Source: Micromonospora echinofusca (GTDB lineage: Bacteria > Actinomycetota > Actinomycetes > Mycobacteriales > Micromonosporaceae). Taken from it: a stretch of 64,000 nt of DNA. Positions 1-8,762 of this stretch are shown in pieces. A program made the position numbers and the translations under genes. The stretch is from assembly GCF_900091445.1 (NCBI RefSeq), contig NZ_LT607733.1, positions 620,001 through 684,000 of the forward strand, read 5' to 3'. Numbering within the stretch: the stretch's first letter is position 1; each line of letters opens with the position of its first letter. The notes under the pieces were generated by a model. It ran no database searches and was not told the origin of the DNA. It saw nothing but the letters and a program-made list of their open reading frames with translations.

Positions 1-963
1 GAGCGTACGGCCGCCGCCATCGCCGGTGGGGATCTCACCCGGCGGGTGCCCGACCCCGAGGAGGGGCAACCCTGCCCCACCTCCGAGCTGGGCCGGCTGT
101 CGCGGGCCCTCAACGCGATGCTCACGCAGATCGAGGTCGCCTTCACCGCGCGGGCCGCCTCGGAGACCGCCGCCCGGTCCGCCGAGGCGGTGGCCCGGGA
201 CGCGGCCGGCGCGGCGCGGGCCTCCGAGGCACGGGCCCGGCGCTCCGAGGAACGGATGCGGCAGTTCGTCGCGGACGCCTCGCACGAGCTGCGGACCCCG
301 CTGACCACCATCCGGGGCTTCGCCGAGCTCTACCGCCAGGGTGCGGCCAGCGCGCCGGAGCAGACCGCCGACCTGTTGCGGCGCATCGAGCAGGAGGCGG
401 CCCGGATGGGGTTGCTGGTGGAGGACCTGCTGCTGCTGGCCCGGCTGGACCGGGAGCGACCGCTCGCCCTCGCCCCGGTGGAGCTGCCGGTGCTGGCCAG
501 CGAGGCGGTCGAGGCCGCCCGGGTGATGGCGCCGGAGCGCCGGATCGAGCTGGAGGTGGCGCCCGGCTCGGGCCCGCTGGTGGTCTACGGCGACGACGCC
601 AGGCTGCGCCAGGTCATCGGCAACCTGATGACCAACGCCCTGACGCACACCCCGCCGGAGGCTGCGGTGACCCTGCGGCTGCGGGTCGAGCCGGGCAACC
701 TGGCCGTGGTGGAGGTGGCCGACACCGGTCCCGGGCTCACCTCGGAGCAGGCGGAGCGGGTCTTCGAGCGCTTCTACCGGGTGGACGCCGCGCGTACCCG
801 GCGGGCCGGCGGCAACACCGGCACCGGGCTGGGCCTGGCCATCGTCGCGGCGCTGGTGCGCGCCCACCATGGCACGGTCGAGGTGGCCGAGACCCCCGGC
901 GGGGGAGCGACCTTCCGGGTCCGGCTCCCGCTGGTGCCGGACGCCGGGGGTGATGGCGAGTGA
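1..963 (+). CDS. sensor histidine kinase, 3' part
   Basis: The gene is cut by the left edge and only its cytoplasmic part is visible. It opens in a HAMP-like linker (GGDLTRRVPD), followed by an Ala/Arg-rich helical stretch. The phosphoacceptor H-box is ASHELRTPL and is followed by an X-region helix. The ATP-binding domain shows an N-box (NLMTNALTH), G1 (VADTGPGL) and G2 (GTGLGLAIVA). These are the marks of an EnvZ/PhoR-type membrane kinase that phosphorylates an OmpR-family regulator, probably encoded just upstream outside the window. The stop lies beside a pair of TTCAG repeats, and an HtrA protease gene follows 62 bases later. Kinase, regulator and HtrA together are typical of envelope-stress systems. 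The specific signal cannot be read from this fragment. Confidence 0.93.
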   Translation, partial: ERTAAAIAGGDLTRRVPDPEEGQPCPTSELGRLSRALNAMLTQIEVAFTARAASETAARSAEAVARDAAGAARASEARARRSEERMRQFVADASHELRTPLTTIRGFAELYRQGAASAPEQTADLLRRIEQEAARMGLLVEDLLLLARLDRERPLALAPVELPVLASEAVEAARVMAPERRIELEVAPGSGPLVVYGDDARLRQVIGNLMTNALTHTPPEAAVTLRLRVEPGNLAVVEVADTGPGLTSEQAERVFERFYRVDAARTRRAGGNTGTGLGLAIVAALVRAHHGTVEVAETPGGGATFRVRLPLVPDAGGDGE

Positions 964-980
964 CTTTCAGCCAACATTCA
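964..980 (+). promoter_or_regulatory. TTCAG direct repeat, likely response-regulator site
   Basis: TTTCAG at 964-969 and ATTCAG at 975-980 form a direct repeat with an 11-base period, starting right after the kinase stop codon and 46 bases before the HtrA start. OmpR/PhoB-family regulators bind tandem half-sites one helical turn apart. The position suggests that the partner regulator of the upstream kinase controls the protease. No clear -10 box can be assigned. Confidence 0.45.
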
Positions 981-1025
981 GGTGGGTTCCAGGCGGATCG
1001 CAGTGGTGCGCGTCAAGGTGGACGC

Positions 1026-2681
1026 ATGACCGAGCACGAGTCCGACCCGCAGCGCCGGCCGGCCCACCCCGACGCCGAGCCGTCGCACCCCACCGCCGAG
1101 CTGCCGCGCGCCGAGCGCGCGCAGTCCGACTCCGCCCCGACCGTCGGCTTCGCCACCACGTCCGGCGACGCCCCCACGGTCGGCCTAACCACGCATCCCG
1201 CCGGCTCGACCGCCCCTGCCGCCGGTGGATCCGTCCCGGTCGGCGGCGACGCACCGCGTACCGGGGAGCCGGGCGCGACCGCCGGCGACGGCGTCCCGTC
1301 CGCCGCCGAGCCGGCCCGCGCCCCCGACGCCGCCGGCCCGCCCGCCCGGCCCGCCCCGCCGGGCCCCTTCGCGCCGGCCCCGCAGTACCCGCTGCCAGGC
1401 CAGTACCAGCCGGGTCAACCCGCCCACCCGTACGCCGCCGGTCAGCCCGGTCACCCGCACCTCGCGGGTCAGCCCGGCCATCCGCAGGCCGCCGGCCAGC
1501 CGGGCGGGCCCTGGTACGGCCAGCAGTCCGGCTGGAGCGGCGGGGGCCAGCCGGGACAGCCGTACGGCCACCAGCCGCACCCCTCCGGCCAGCCGGTGCC
1601 GCCCTGGGCGGCCCCGCAGACGGGCCCCCGGCCCGGCCGGATCGCCAAGTTCGCCGGCGCCGGGGTGGCGGTCTTCGCCCTGATGCTCGGCTCGGGCGTC
1701 GCCGGTGGGGCGCTCGCGCTGGCCGTCGACGGCGACTCGGGCATCACCCGCACCTACTCCGCCGCGCCGATCATCAACAGCGCCGACCTGCCCCGCATCG
1801 CCGCCGCCGTGCAGCCCAGCGTCGTGTCGATCGCGACCGACAACGGCGAGGGCTCCGGCGTGATCCTCACCGCCGACGGCTTCGTGCTCACCAACAACCA
1901 CGTGGTCGCCTCCGCCACGGACGGCAAGGTCGTGGTGACCTTCGCCGACGGCAAGACCGCCCAGGCCCAGATCCGGGGCACCGACCCGAAGACCGACCTG
2001 GCGGTGGTGAAGGCCGACGGCGTCAGCGGCCTGAAGGCCGCCACCTTCGGCGACAGCGATGCGATGCAGGTCGGCGACCAGGTGCTCGCCCTCGGCAGCC
2101 CGCTGGGCCTGCAGGGCTCGGTCACCGCCGGCATCCTCAGCGCCCGGGACCGCACCATCCAGGCGGGCAGCGGCCAGCAGCGGCAGGAGCCCAACCAGGG
2201 CGCCTCCTCGATCGCCGGCCTGCTCCAGACCGACGCGCCGATCAACCCGGGCAACTCCGGCGGCGCCCTGGTCAACACGCGGGGCGAGGTGATCGGCATC
2301 AACACCGCGATCGCCACCGCCGGGCAGGGCAGCAGCGGCAACATCGGCGTCGGCTTCGCGATCCCCAGCAACAAGGCCAAGGACGTGGCCGGCAAGCTCC
2401 AGCGCGACGAGAAGGTCAGCCACCCGTCCCTCGGGGTCAGCGTGACCGCCGCCGAGGGCGGGGGCGCCCTGGTCGCGGCGGTCACCCCGGGCAGCGCCGC
2501 CGAGAAGGCCGGGTTGCAGCGCGGCGACGTGATCACCCGGTTCGGCGACAAGGCGGTCAACGACTCGGACGACCTGGTCGGCGCCGTGCAGGCCGGCAAG
2601 GTCGGCGACCGGGTCGAGGTGACCTACAAGCGCAACGGCACCGAGGCCAGGGCAACCGTGACGCTCGCCGAGACGTCGTAA
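1026..2681 (+). CDS. HtrA/DegP-type serine protease with PDZ domain
   Basis: A membrane-anchored protease of 551 residues. Residues 1-205 are a disordered Pro/Gly/Gln-rich cytoplasmic tail with GQPGHP-like repeats. Residues 206-234 are a single membrane helix. The trypsin-like domain carries the triad His292 (TNNHVV), Asp324 (KTDLAVV) and Ser411 (GNSGGAL). A PDZ domain fills the last 90 or so residues. HtrA proteins of this form degrade or refold damaged proteins outside the membrane. I chose the ATG at 1026 because AAGGTGG lies at a good distance upstream. A GTG at 960 overlapping the kinase stop would add 22 residues. The gene follows the sensor kinase and is likely its regulatory target. 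Confidence 0.93.
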   Translation: MTEHESDPQRRPAHPDAEPSHPTAELPRAERAQSDSAPTVGFATTSGDAPTVGLTTHPAGSTAPAAGGSVPVGGDAPRTGEPGATAGDGVPSAAEPARAPDAAGPPARPAPPGPFAPAPQYPLPGQYQPGQPAHPYAAGQPGHPHLAGQPGHPQAAGQPGGPWYGQQSGWSGGGQPGQPYGHQPHPSGQPVPPWAAPQTGPRPGRIAKFAGAGVAVFALMLGSGVAGGALALAVDGDSGITRTYSAAPIINSADLPRIAAAVQPSVVSIATDNGEGSGVILTADGFVLTNNHVVASATDGKVVVTFADGKTAQAQIRGTDPKTDLAVVKADGVSGLKAATFGDSDAMQVGDQVLALGSPLGLQGSVTAGILSARDRTIQAGSGQQRQEPNQGASSIAGLLQTDAPINPGNSGGALVNTRGEVIGINTAIATAGQGSSGNIGVGFAIPSNKAKDVAGKLQRDEKVSHPSLGVSVTAAEGGGALVAAVTPGSAAEKAGLQRGDVITRFGDKAVNDSDDLVGAVQAGKVGDRVEVTYKRNGTEARATVTLAETS

Positions 2682-2765
2682 CCGGTAACCGAAGACATTC
2701 CTCCTCCCTCCGGCGGCGGGTGGCGGGGCCAAGGGGGTTGGCTCCGTCACCCGCCGCTCACTCTC

Positions 2766-2800
2766 GACGGCGGTTCACCCGGTGCGGGTGAACCGCCGTC
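2766..2800 (+). terminator. hairpin terminator after htrA-like gene
   Basis: A perfect 15-bp inverted repeat (2766-2780 with 2786-2800) and a 5-base loop lie 84 bases after the protease stop. No U-run follows, as is usual for terminators in this GC range. Confidence 0.75.
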
Positions 2801-2858
2801 ACCCGTCGCGCCGGCACCGTCGCAGAGGCAGGACCGGCGAGGCGTACGGAGGGGTGCG

Positions 2859-3530
2859 ATGACCACGGCAGCGGCCGACCGGACGGACGAGCGGATCCAG
2901 CGGGACGTGCTCGACGAGCTGGCCTGGGACGCCCAGGCGCAGCCCAACGAGATCGGGGTGAGCGTCGACGACGGCGTGGTGACCCTGACCGGGCAGGTCG
3001 ACGCGTACGCGCGCAAGTGGGCGGCGCAACGCTGCGCGCAGCGCGTACGGGGGGTGCGGGCGGTCGCCGACGACGTCGAGGTGCGCCTGCCCGGCGAGCC
3101 GGGGCGTACGGACGCCGAGATCGCGATCGCGGCGGGCCGGGCGCTGGAGTGGGACAGCTTCGTCCCGGCGGAGCGGCTGGACGTCACCGTCGCCAACGGC
3201 TGGGTGATGCTCCGCGGCGAGGTCGAGTTCGGCTGGCAGCGGCGTACCGCCGAGCGGGAGCTGCGCCGGCTGCGGGGCGTACGCGGGGTGACCAACCTGG
3301 TCGAGGTGCGGCCCGTCACCCGTCCCGACACCGGTCGGACCCGGCGCGACCTCCAGCGGGCGCTGGGGCGGGGCATCGGCACGGAGCGGGTGACCGTCGA
3401 GCTGGACGGGGACACGGTCGTGCTCACCGGCGTCGTCCGTTCCTGGTGGGAGCGGGACGAGGCGGAGCGGGTGGCCTGGTCGGCCGAGGGGGTGCGGGCG
3501 GTGCGGGACCGTCTTCTCGTGGGCGGGTGA
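2859..3530 (+). CDS. protein with three BON domains
   Basis: This 223-residue protein consists of three consecutive BON modules (about residues 10-80, 83-155 and 160-223). Each has a conserved Gly-rich beta-turn core (VTLTGQV, VMLRGEV, VVLTGVV) and the ending pattern RGVRAV. BON domains bind phospholipid or surface ligands and are common in envelope-stress proteins such as OsmY. No signal peptide or membrane helix is visible, so this form is probably cytoplasmic or membrane-peripheral. It follows the HtrA gene but is separated from it by a strong hairpin, so it likely has its own promoter. Its substrate or partner is unknown. Confidence 0.85.
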   Translation: MTTAAADRTDERIQRDVLDELAWDAQAQPNEIGVSVDDGVVTLTGQVDAYARKWAAQRCAQRVRGVRAVADDVEVRLPGEPGRTDAEIAIAAGRALEWDSFVPAERLDVTVANGWVMLRGEVEFGWQRRTAERELRRLRGVRGVTNLVEVRPVTRPDTGRTRRDLQRALGRGIGTERVTVELDGDTVVLTGVVRSWWERDEAERVAWSAEGVRAVRDRLLVGG

Positions 3531-3540
3531 CCCGCCCACG
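3518..3540 (+). terminator. hairpin with the BON stop codon in its loop
   Basis: A perfect 10-bp stem (3518-3527 with 3531-3540) encloses the three bases TGA at 3528-3530, which are the stop codon of the BON-domain gene. It probably folds as a GC hairpin that ends the transcript directly at the stop. Confidence 0.6.
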
Positions 3541-3657
3541 GCGTCCCGTTTAGTGGTGCCGCCCTCGGGAAACCGTCGCCGATTCCGCCCGCGCGGCCGG
3601 GAGACGGTCGCGGCGGGGTGCCGGTGCTTCACAGCAGTGACCGACTGGGAGGTGCCC

Positions 3658-4776
3658 GTGGCCGTCGACCGTCCGTCGCCCGACCGATCGGCAGCGCGGC
3701 CGTTGCGGATCGCGATGGTCGTGCCGCCGTGGCTGTCGGTGCCGCCGCCCGGCTACGGCGGCCTGGAACAGGTGGTGACCGGCCTGGTGGAGACGCTGGT
3801 CGACCGGGGTCACGCCGTCACCGTCTTCGGGGCCGGCCAGGAGCACGGGACGGCGGCCGCGTTCGTCTCCACGGTGCCCGAACTCCAGTTCGACCGGCTC
3901 GGCGAGGCGCTGCCCGAGCTGGCCCACCTGGCCCGGGTCAACCACCGCGTGCACGCGGGCGACTTCGACGTCGTGCACGACCACACGACGATCGGCCCGC
4001 TGATCGCCGGCCACCGGGCCGTGCCGACGGTGGCCACGGTGCACGGCAACCCGGTGGGTGAGTACGGCGACGTGCTCAGCGAGACCGACCGGGGGGTCGG
4101 GCTGGTGGCCATCTCGCACGCCCAACGCCGCCTGAACCCGGCGCTGGGCTGGGTCGGTACGGTGCACAACGCGATGGACGTCCGGGGCGTGCCGCACAAG
4201 AGCGCACCCGGGCGGGGGCCGGTGCTCTGGCTGGCCCGGTTCAGCCCCGACAAGGGCCCGGACCTCGCCATCCGGGCGTGCCGGGAGGCCGGCCTGCCGC
4301 TGGTGCTGGCGGGCAAGTGCAACGAGCCGGCCGAGCGTCGCTACTACGACCAGGTGGTCCGGCCCCTGCTCGGCGAGGACGTGCGGGTGGTGCTCGACGC
4401 CGACCGGGCCGAGGCCCTGCGGCTGCTGGTCGAGGCCCGTTGCCTGATCATGCCGATCCAGTGGGACGAACCGTTCGGCATGGTGATGGTGGAGGCGATG
4501 GCGACCGGCACGCCGGTGGTGGCGCTGGACCGGGGGGCGGTGCCGGAACTCGTCCGGTCCGGCCGGACGGGCCTGATCTGCGAGCGCGTGGACGAGCTGC
4601 CCGGCGCGTTGCGCGCGGCGACGGAGCTCGACCCGGCGGCCTGCGTCGCGCACGTGGCGGAGAGTTTCTCCACGGAGCGGATGGCCACCGGCTACGAGGA
4701 GGTGTACCGCCGCTTCATCGCACGGACGGCCCCGGACCGGGCGGCCCGGGAGCCGGTCCGGGCCCCGGCCCGCTGA
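3658..4776 (+). CDS. glycosyltransferase family 4 protein
   Basis: A 372-residue GT-B glycosyltransferase. The N-terminal Rossmann domain begins RIAMVVPPW and shows the GGLEQVV loop seen in GT4 enzymes. The C-terminal nucleotide-sugar domain has LWLARFSPDKGPDLAIRA and the E-x7-E acceptor motif region around PFGMVMVEAMATGTPVV. It transfers a sugar from an activated donor to an unknown acceptor. I chose the GTG at 3658 because GGGAGG stands 5 bases before it and the protein fold starts just after. A start at 3553 would add an atypical basic extension. It converges with the kinase gene on the other strand. Confidence 0.9.
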   Translation: MAVDRPSPDRSAARPLRIAMVVPPWLSVPPPGYGGLEQVVTGLVETLVDRGHAVTVFGAGQEHGTAAAFVSTVPELQFDRLGEALPELAHLARVNHRVHAGDFDVVHDHTTIGPLIAGHRAVPTVATVHGNPVGEYGDVLSETDRGVGLVAISHAQRRLNPALGWVGTVHNAMDVRGVPHKSAPGRGPVLWLARFSPDKGPDLAIRACREAGLPLVLAGKCNEPAERRYYDQVVRPLLGEDVRVVLDADRAEALRLLVEARCLIMPIQWDEPFGMVMVEAMATGTPVVALDRGAVPELVRSGRTGLICERVDELPGALRAATELDPAACVAHVAESFSTERMATGYEEVYRRFIARTAPDRAAREPVRAPAR

Positions 4777-4785
4777 CGGCCGCCG

Positions 4786-4789
<4 letters not shown>
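4773..4789. repeat. 17-bp palindrome sharing two convergent stop codons
   Basis: CTGACGGC-C-GCCGTCAG holds the TGA of the glycosyltransferase (4774-4776) and, on the other strand, the TGA of the protein kinase (4786-4788). It may act as a small two-way terminator. Confidence 0.55.
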
Positions 4790-6348
<1,559 letters not shown>

Positions 6349-6535
6349 GGATGGCACCTGCCTCGCTGTGGGAGCGCTATCAGGTTGCGTGAATGTGTCG
6401 GCCCTGTCAACGGTCGGCTACTCGCGGGGCCGGACCCTTCCCGGGCGGCACCCGGACCCGACCGCCGACGCCGCCCGGGCTACCACGCCGGGCGGCACCG
6501 GACGGCCCCTTTCGCGCCCGTGCCAGGATGAAGCC

Positions 6536-7369
6536 ATGTCGCGGGGACCGGTGGCGTTCGTGCTCGGGGGCGGGGGAGTCCTCGGCGCGGTCGAGGTGGG
6601 CATGCTGCGGGCGCTGTTCCGGGCCGGCATCCGGCCCGACGTGGTGCTCGGCACCTCGATCGGGGCGGTCAACGGCGCGCTGGTCGCCGCCGAACCGTCC
6701 GAGGCGGTCACCGACCGGCTGGTCCGGCTCTGGGCCTCGCCGGAGGCGAGCGAGGTGTACGGCGACTCGGTGGCCCGCCAACTGCGCCGGTTCGCCGCCC
6801 GTACCCACCTGCACTCGCCCCGGCCGCTGCGCAAGCTGCTGGAGGCCGAGCTGGGCGCGGAGACCACCTTCGCCGACCTCCAGGTGCCCTTCCGCTGCTG
6901 CGCGGCCAACATCGAGCGGGCCGCCGAGCACTGGTTCGACAGTGGACCGCTGGTGCCAGCCGTGCTCGCGTCCGCCTCGGTGCCGGGGCTGCTGCCGCCC
7001 GCCCGCATCGACGAGCAGCACTACATCGACGGCGGCATCGTGAACTCCATCCCGATCGGCGAGGCGGTCGCGGTGGGCGCCACGCGGATCTTCGTACTCC
7101 AGGTGGGCCGGATCGAACGGGAGCTGAGCCCGCCCCGGCGGCCCTGGGAGATCGCCCAGGTCGCGTTCGAGATCGCCCGGCGGCACCGGTTCGCCCGGGA
7201 GATGGCGGCCCTGCCCGACGGGGTGGAGGTGCACGTGCTGCCCACCGGGGGGTTGGAGCCGCGCGACGACACGCCGTGGGCCTACCGGGACATGGCGGCC
7301 GTGGGGCGTCGGATCAGCCGCGCCTACACGGCCTCCCGGCGCTACCTGGCGACGCAGTTGGAGCACTGA
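6536..7369 (+). CDS. patatin-like phospholipase (RssA/NTE family)
   Basis: This 277-residue protein has all patatin marks: the oxyanion loop GGGGVLG near the N-terminus, the nucleophile elbow GTSIG with its Ser, and the catalytic Asp in DGG (HYIDGGIV). Patatins use a Ser-Asp dyad to hydrolyse acyl chains from phospholipids or other lipids. The ATG at 6536 is preceded by AGGA at a suitable distance. Its stop overlaps the start of an acyltransferase gene (TGATG), so the two are translationally coupled. A lipase and an acyltransferase made together suggest a deacylation-reacylation pair for membrane lipids. This is an inference from context. Confidence 0.92.
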   Translation: MSRGPVAFVLGGGGVLGAVEVGMLRALFRAGIRPDVVLGTSIGAVNGALVAAEPSEAVTDRLVRLWASPEASEVYGDSVARQLRRFAARTHLHSPRPLRKLLEAELGAETTFADLQVPFRCCAANIERAAEHWFDSGPLVPAVLASASVPGLLPPARIDEQHYIDGGIVNSIPIGEAVAVGATRIFVLQVGRIERELSPPRRPWEIAQVAFEIARRHRFAREMAALPDGVEVHVLPTGGLEPRDDTPWAYRDMAAVGRRISRAYTASRRYLATQLEH

Positions 7370-8385
7370 TGCCCCTGCCGCCGCGGTGGGCACGCCGACT
7401 GTTCCTGGCCCCCGGCGTGGTGCTGCTCGCCTTCCTGGTGGTGACGACCCTGCCGGTCTGGGCGCTGCTCGCGGCGGCCGTGTCGCCGCTGGTCCCGGGC
7501 CGGCTGCGCCCGCTGCGCCTGCTCTGGCTCGGCTGCGTCTACCTGGTCTGGGACGCGGCGGCGCTGCTCGCGCTCTTCCTGCTCTGGGTGGCCTCCGGCT
7601 TCGGCTGGCAGGTCCGGTCGCCGGGCTTCCAGCGGGCCCACTACGTGCTCGCCGGCTGGTTCCTGCGGGTGCTCTTCTGGCAGGCCCGCTGGGCGCTGCA
7701 CCTGAACATCGACGTGGTGGGCACCGACCCCGACACGGCACTGCCCGGCCGGCCCGAGCTGGTGCTCTGCCGGCACGCCGGCCCCGGCGACTCGTTCATC
7801 CTGATCCACGCCCTGGTCAACTGGTTCAACCGCGAGCCGCGGATCGTGCTGAAGGACAGCCTCCAGTGGGATCCGGCGGTCGACGTGTTGCTCAACCGGC
7901 TGCCCAGCCGCTTCCTCGCGCCGGGCCCGGAGGGCCGGGGATCGGTGACCGAGCAGATCGGGCACCTGGCGCAGGGCCTGGACGACGACGACGCCTTCGT
8001 GATCTTTCCGGAGGGCGGCAACTTCACCCCCGGCCGCCGGCTGCGGGCCATCGACCGCCTGCGCGGCCTCGGCCTGGAGCGGATGGCGCGGCGCGCGGAA
8101 CGGCTGCGCCACGTGCTCGCCCCGCAGCCGGGCGGGCTGCTCGCGGCGCTGGACGCGGCCCCCGACGCAGGGGTGATCTTCGTGGCGCACACCGGCCTGG
8201 ACCGGATGCTCACCGTCGGCGACGTGTGGCGGGAACTGCCCATGGACAAGCGGATCATCATGCGCTTCTGGTCGGTGCCGCCGGAGGAGGTGCCGGTCGG
8301 TCGGCAGGAGCGGATCGACTGGCTCTTCGACTGGTGGGCCCGGATCGACGAGTGGATCGCGGCCAATCGGGACGGTGCCGCGTAG
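7369..8385 (+). CDS. lysophospholipid acyltransferase-like membrane protein
   Basis: A 338-residue protein with two to three hydrophobic helices in its first 110 residues, followed by a PlsC-like domain. The acyltransferase H-x4-D block is present as HAGPGDS, and FPEGGNFTPGRR matches the glycerol-phosphate binding block. The C-terminus ends in an amphipathic WLFDWWARIDEW segment. Enzymes of this family move an acyl group from acyl-CoA or acyl-ACP to a lysolipid on the inner membrane face. The start codon overlaps the stop of the patatin gene, which supports a shared lipid-remodelling role. The exact acceptor cannot be told from the sequence. Confidence 0.88.
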   Translation: MPLPPRWARRLFLAPGVVLLAFLVVTTLPVWALLAAAVSPLVPGRLRPLRLLWLGCVYLVWDAAALLALFLLWVASGFGWQVRSPGFQRAHYVLAGWFLRVLFWQARWALHLNIDVVGTDPDTALPGRPELVLCRHAGPGDSFILIHALVNWFNREPRIVLKDSLQWDPAVDVLLNRLPSRFLAPGPEGRGSVTEQIGHLAQGLDDDDAFVIFPEGGNFTPGRRLRAIDRLRGLGLERMARRAERLRHVLAPQPGGLLAALDAAPDAGVIFVAHTGLDRMLTVGDVWRELPMDKRIIMRFWSVPPEEVPVGRQERIDWLFDWWARIDEWIAANRDGAA

Positions 8386-8388
8386 GGT
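8383..8388 (+). promoter_or_regulatory. leaderless -10 box for cutA
   Basis: TAGGGT ends 6 bases before the GTG start of cutA, so the start codon would be at or very near the first transcribed base. It overlaps the stop codon of the acyltransferase gene. No good -35 is visible. Confidence 0.4.
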
Positions 8389-8394
8389 GCGCTG

Positions 8395-8715
8395 GTGGAC
8401 CAGATCTGCGTGGTGACGACGGTGGTGGACGCCCGCTCGGTCGCCGACGTGATGGCGGCGGCGGCCGTCGCGGGTCGGCTGGCGGCCTGCGCACAGGTGG
8501 GCGGCCAGGTGGACAGCACCTACTGGTGGCGTGAGGGGGTGGAGACCAGCACCGAGTGGTCGGTGCAGTTCAAGACCGCGCCCGACCGGGCCGCCGCGTT
8601 GGTGGAGCAGATCCGGGCCAGCCACCCGTACGAGGTGCCGGAGATCCTGGTCACCCGGGTGGACAGCGGCGACCCCGGCTACGCCACCTGGGTGCACGAG
8701 CACACCCGGCCCTGA
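8395..8715 (+). CDS. cutA: CutA1 divalent-cation tolerance protein
   Basis: A 106-residue protein with the CutA1 fold: an N-terminal beta strand (CVVTTVVD), the AACAQV segment, the YWWREGVE loop and the C-terminal SHPYEVPEIL motif. CutA proteins form very stable trimers and have been linked to copper tolerance in E. coli, though their general role is not settled. There is no Shine-Dalgarno sequence. A TAGGGT -10 box lies 6 bases before the GTG, so this gene is probably read from a leaderless mRNA. Length matches the family. Confidence 0.93.
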   Translation: MDQICVVTTVVDARSVADVMAAAAVAGRLAACAQVGGQVDSTYWWREGVETSTEWSVQFKTAPDRAAALVEQIRASHPYEVPEILVTRVDSGDPGYATWVHEHTRP

Positions 8716-8762
8716 GTATCCGCACTCTTCTCAGGTGATCTCCCGGCCACCATGATGGCCGG

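Noticed and set aside
6405..6410. A perfect TTGACA (minus strand) as promoter of the Ser/Thr kinase gene.
   Set aside because: No -10 sequence lies 16-19 bases downstream; the nearest TGATAG is 22 bases away.
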